Positions 62,956 to 64,000 of a DNA stretch of 64,000 bases are shown here, one piece after another (position 1 is the stretch's first letter; every line of letters starts with the position of its first letter). Source of the stretch: Liolophura sinensis (Eukaryota; Mollusca; Polyplacophora; Chitonida; Chitonidae); the NCBI RefSeq assembly GCF_032854445.1, contig NC_088302.1, positions 5,141,338-5,205,337 of the forward strand, given 5' to 3'. Under the pieces are notes generated by a model. The model was not told the DNA's origin. It did not search any database and saw only the letters and a program-made list of their open reading frames with translations. The position numbers and the translations under genes were made by a program.

Positions 62956-64000
62956 ATAACTCCCCCCATGTGTGATGGAGGCCCTCAGGAAATATTTATG
63001 TTGTGTATTAAGCAATGTACATAAATGATTTGCTGCATAGTCTTCAAACCTATGTACACCCTTCAGCAGAGTGAATAATGATGAATGTGTTTGTTTATCC
63101 ATGACATGAAAGGCTTAATCCCCACTGGCTATATTTAATACCTCCTGGTTAGGTGCACATATTCAAGTACACAAACCCCGTATTCATGTACATAGCCCAG
63201 ATGATCAATCTGTTTTCACACGTACATGATTGACTATAACAGGGAATGTTTAAATGTGATTTACACATCTCTTTCATAATATCACCTTGGCCAGTGTTTT
63301 TCATTCACTAGAACAGCCAGCCACTTTGAAGGCTTGACATGAAGCAGAATTTTATGAGAAAGCTTTCAAAACAGGTCAAAATCACAGGATTGAAACATGC
63401 CAAAAGCAGGATTTACTGACTTGCTTTTCATTTGTGTTTACTGCTATACACAAGGATTTTTCACTCACATGTACGTATGAGGGTGGGCAGGTTTAGGAGA
63501 GGAGGAAACCAGAATAAATCACCTTTCTTCACCAGGTATCTAATAAACTATTTAAATTAGAGCAGTAGCCAAAACAACTAAGAGAAACGGGATTCAAGCT
63601 GGCCTCATTAGTCTGGAGCTAATGAGTCGAGAATATACAGAACTACTCGGTGTGTTCAGGTATCGGCAACATAAGCGCAAGTCTAACATTGTTGCTTACA
63701 ATGTCTTCAGATGAAGGAGTATCTAAAAAGACGGCACATACCAGGTGACAGAACTATCTGTGGTAACCGGTTATATCACTTTAAAGATACACGTAACTCT
63801 TAAAAGGTGAGAAAACAAAATAAATATTTTAGGTTCTGTTCATCACCTATTTTTTTTAACAGTTTTTGTAACTGACTAACTGTTGACCAAATCAGGTAAA
63901 TATTCCGTAAGGACACCTGAACTACATGCAGTCACAGGCCTCGACATAAGAGGCACTCACCTGTTCACCTCCTAAACGAAAATTCAGGGAAACGAATTTT
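62956..64000. other. right end, SINE-like remnants, no gene recognised
   Basis: Around 63,430-63,520 and 63,585-63,625 there are reverse SINE remnants (ctatacacaaggatttttca; gggattcaagctggcctcat). I see no exon or RNA gene up to the edge. Confidence 0.4.

Noticed and set aside
62603..62956. 117-codon plus-strand open frame
   Set aside because: Its second half is a reverse SINE copy and the first half has no features.

Overview
This is a eukaryotic, intron-rich window with three protein-coding genes and a very heavy load of tandem repeats. The likely source is a lophotrochozoan, most plausibly a mollusc. The reasons are the many tRNA-derived SINE copies with a 'gaaatattcttgagta' block followed by an A/T-rich 'aataaataaata' tail, a second dispersed family carrying 'gagtgcttggggtttaac', and a SAP30L protein that is clearly animal but diverged from the vertebrate form. 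I cannot name the species.

Layout. (1) 1-12,760, plus strand: the 3' two thirds of a secreted multidomain gene. It has 18 coding exons whose phases all agree, 824 residues in the window, and runs off the left edge. Domain order is EGF, CUB, EGF, MAM, Pro/Thr repeat linker, EGF, MAM, MAM, stop. The first EGF resembles those that follow astacin metalloprotease domains, so the missing 5' end may encode an astacin protease. (2) 12,819-20,415: intergenic DNA with a 60-bp array and a 3.2-kb array built on 29/58-bp units with higher-order structure. (3) About 20,880-34,540, plus strand: a small single-pass membrane protein gene. It has a promoter and first exon near 21.3-21.8 kb, a Thr/Asn-rich ectodomain exon, a transmembrane exon and a tyrosine-rich cytoplasmic tail exon. 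Its introns carry arrays with 67-, 26-, 34-, 29- and 28-bp units. The signal-peptide frame and the frame entering the donor of exon 1 are offset by one base, which is the main puzzle of the window. (4) 34,540-42,025: gene-poor DNA with SINE fragments. (5) 42,025-45,835: a 3.8-kb array of 62-bp units with 496-bp and 1,426-bp duplications. (6) 49,027-56,345, minus strand: a complete four-exon SAP30L-like gene for a subunit of the Sin3/HDAC co-repressor complex. Its first intron (5.7 kb) holds arrays with 45-, 37- and about 85-bp units. (7) 56,352-64,000: upstream of SAP30L, with a 32-bp array, a 21-bp array that appears to have grown out of a SINE, and more SINE copies.

The three genes have no evident shared pathway: an extracellular adhesive or protease-type protein, a cell-surface receptor-like protein, and a nuclear co-repressor subunit. 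The unusual property is repeat biology. Some sixteen unrelated minisatellite families cover roughly 18 kb (over a quarter) of 64 kb, many of them in introns. Several have unit lengths or compositions that create long but meaningless open frames. All domain calls were made by reading translations by eye; no database search was possible.
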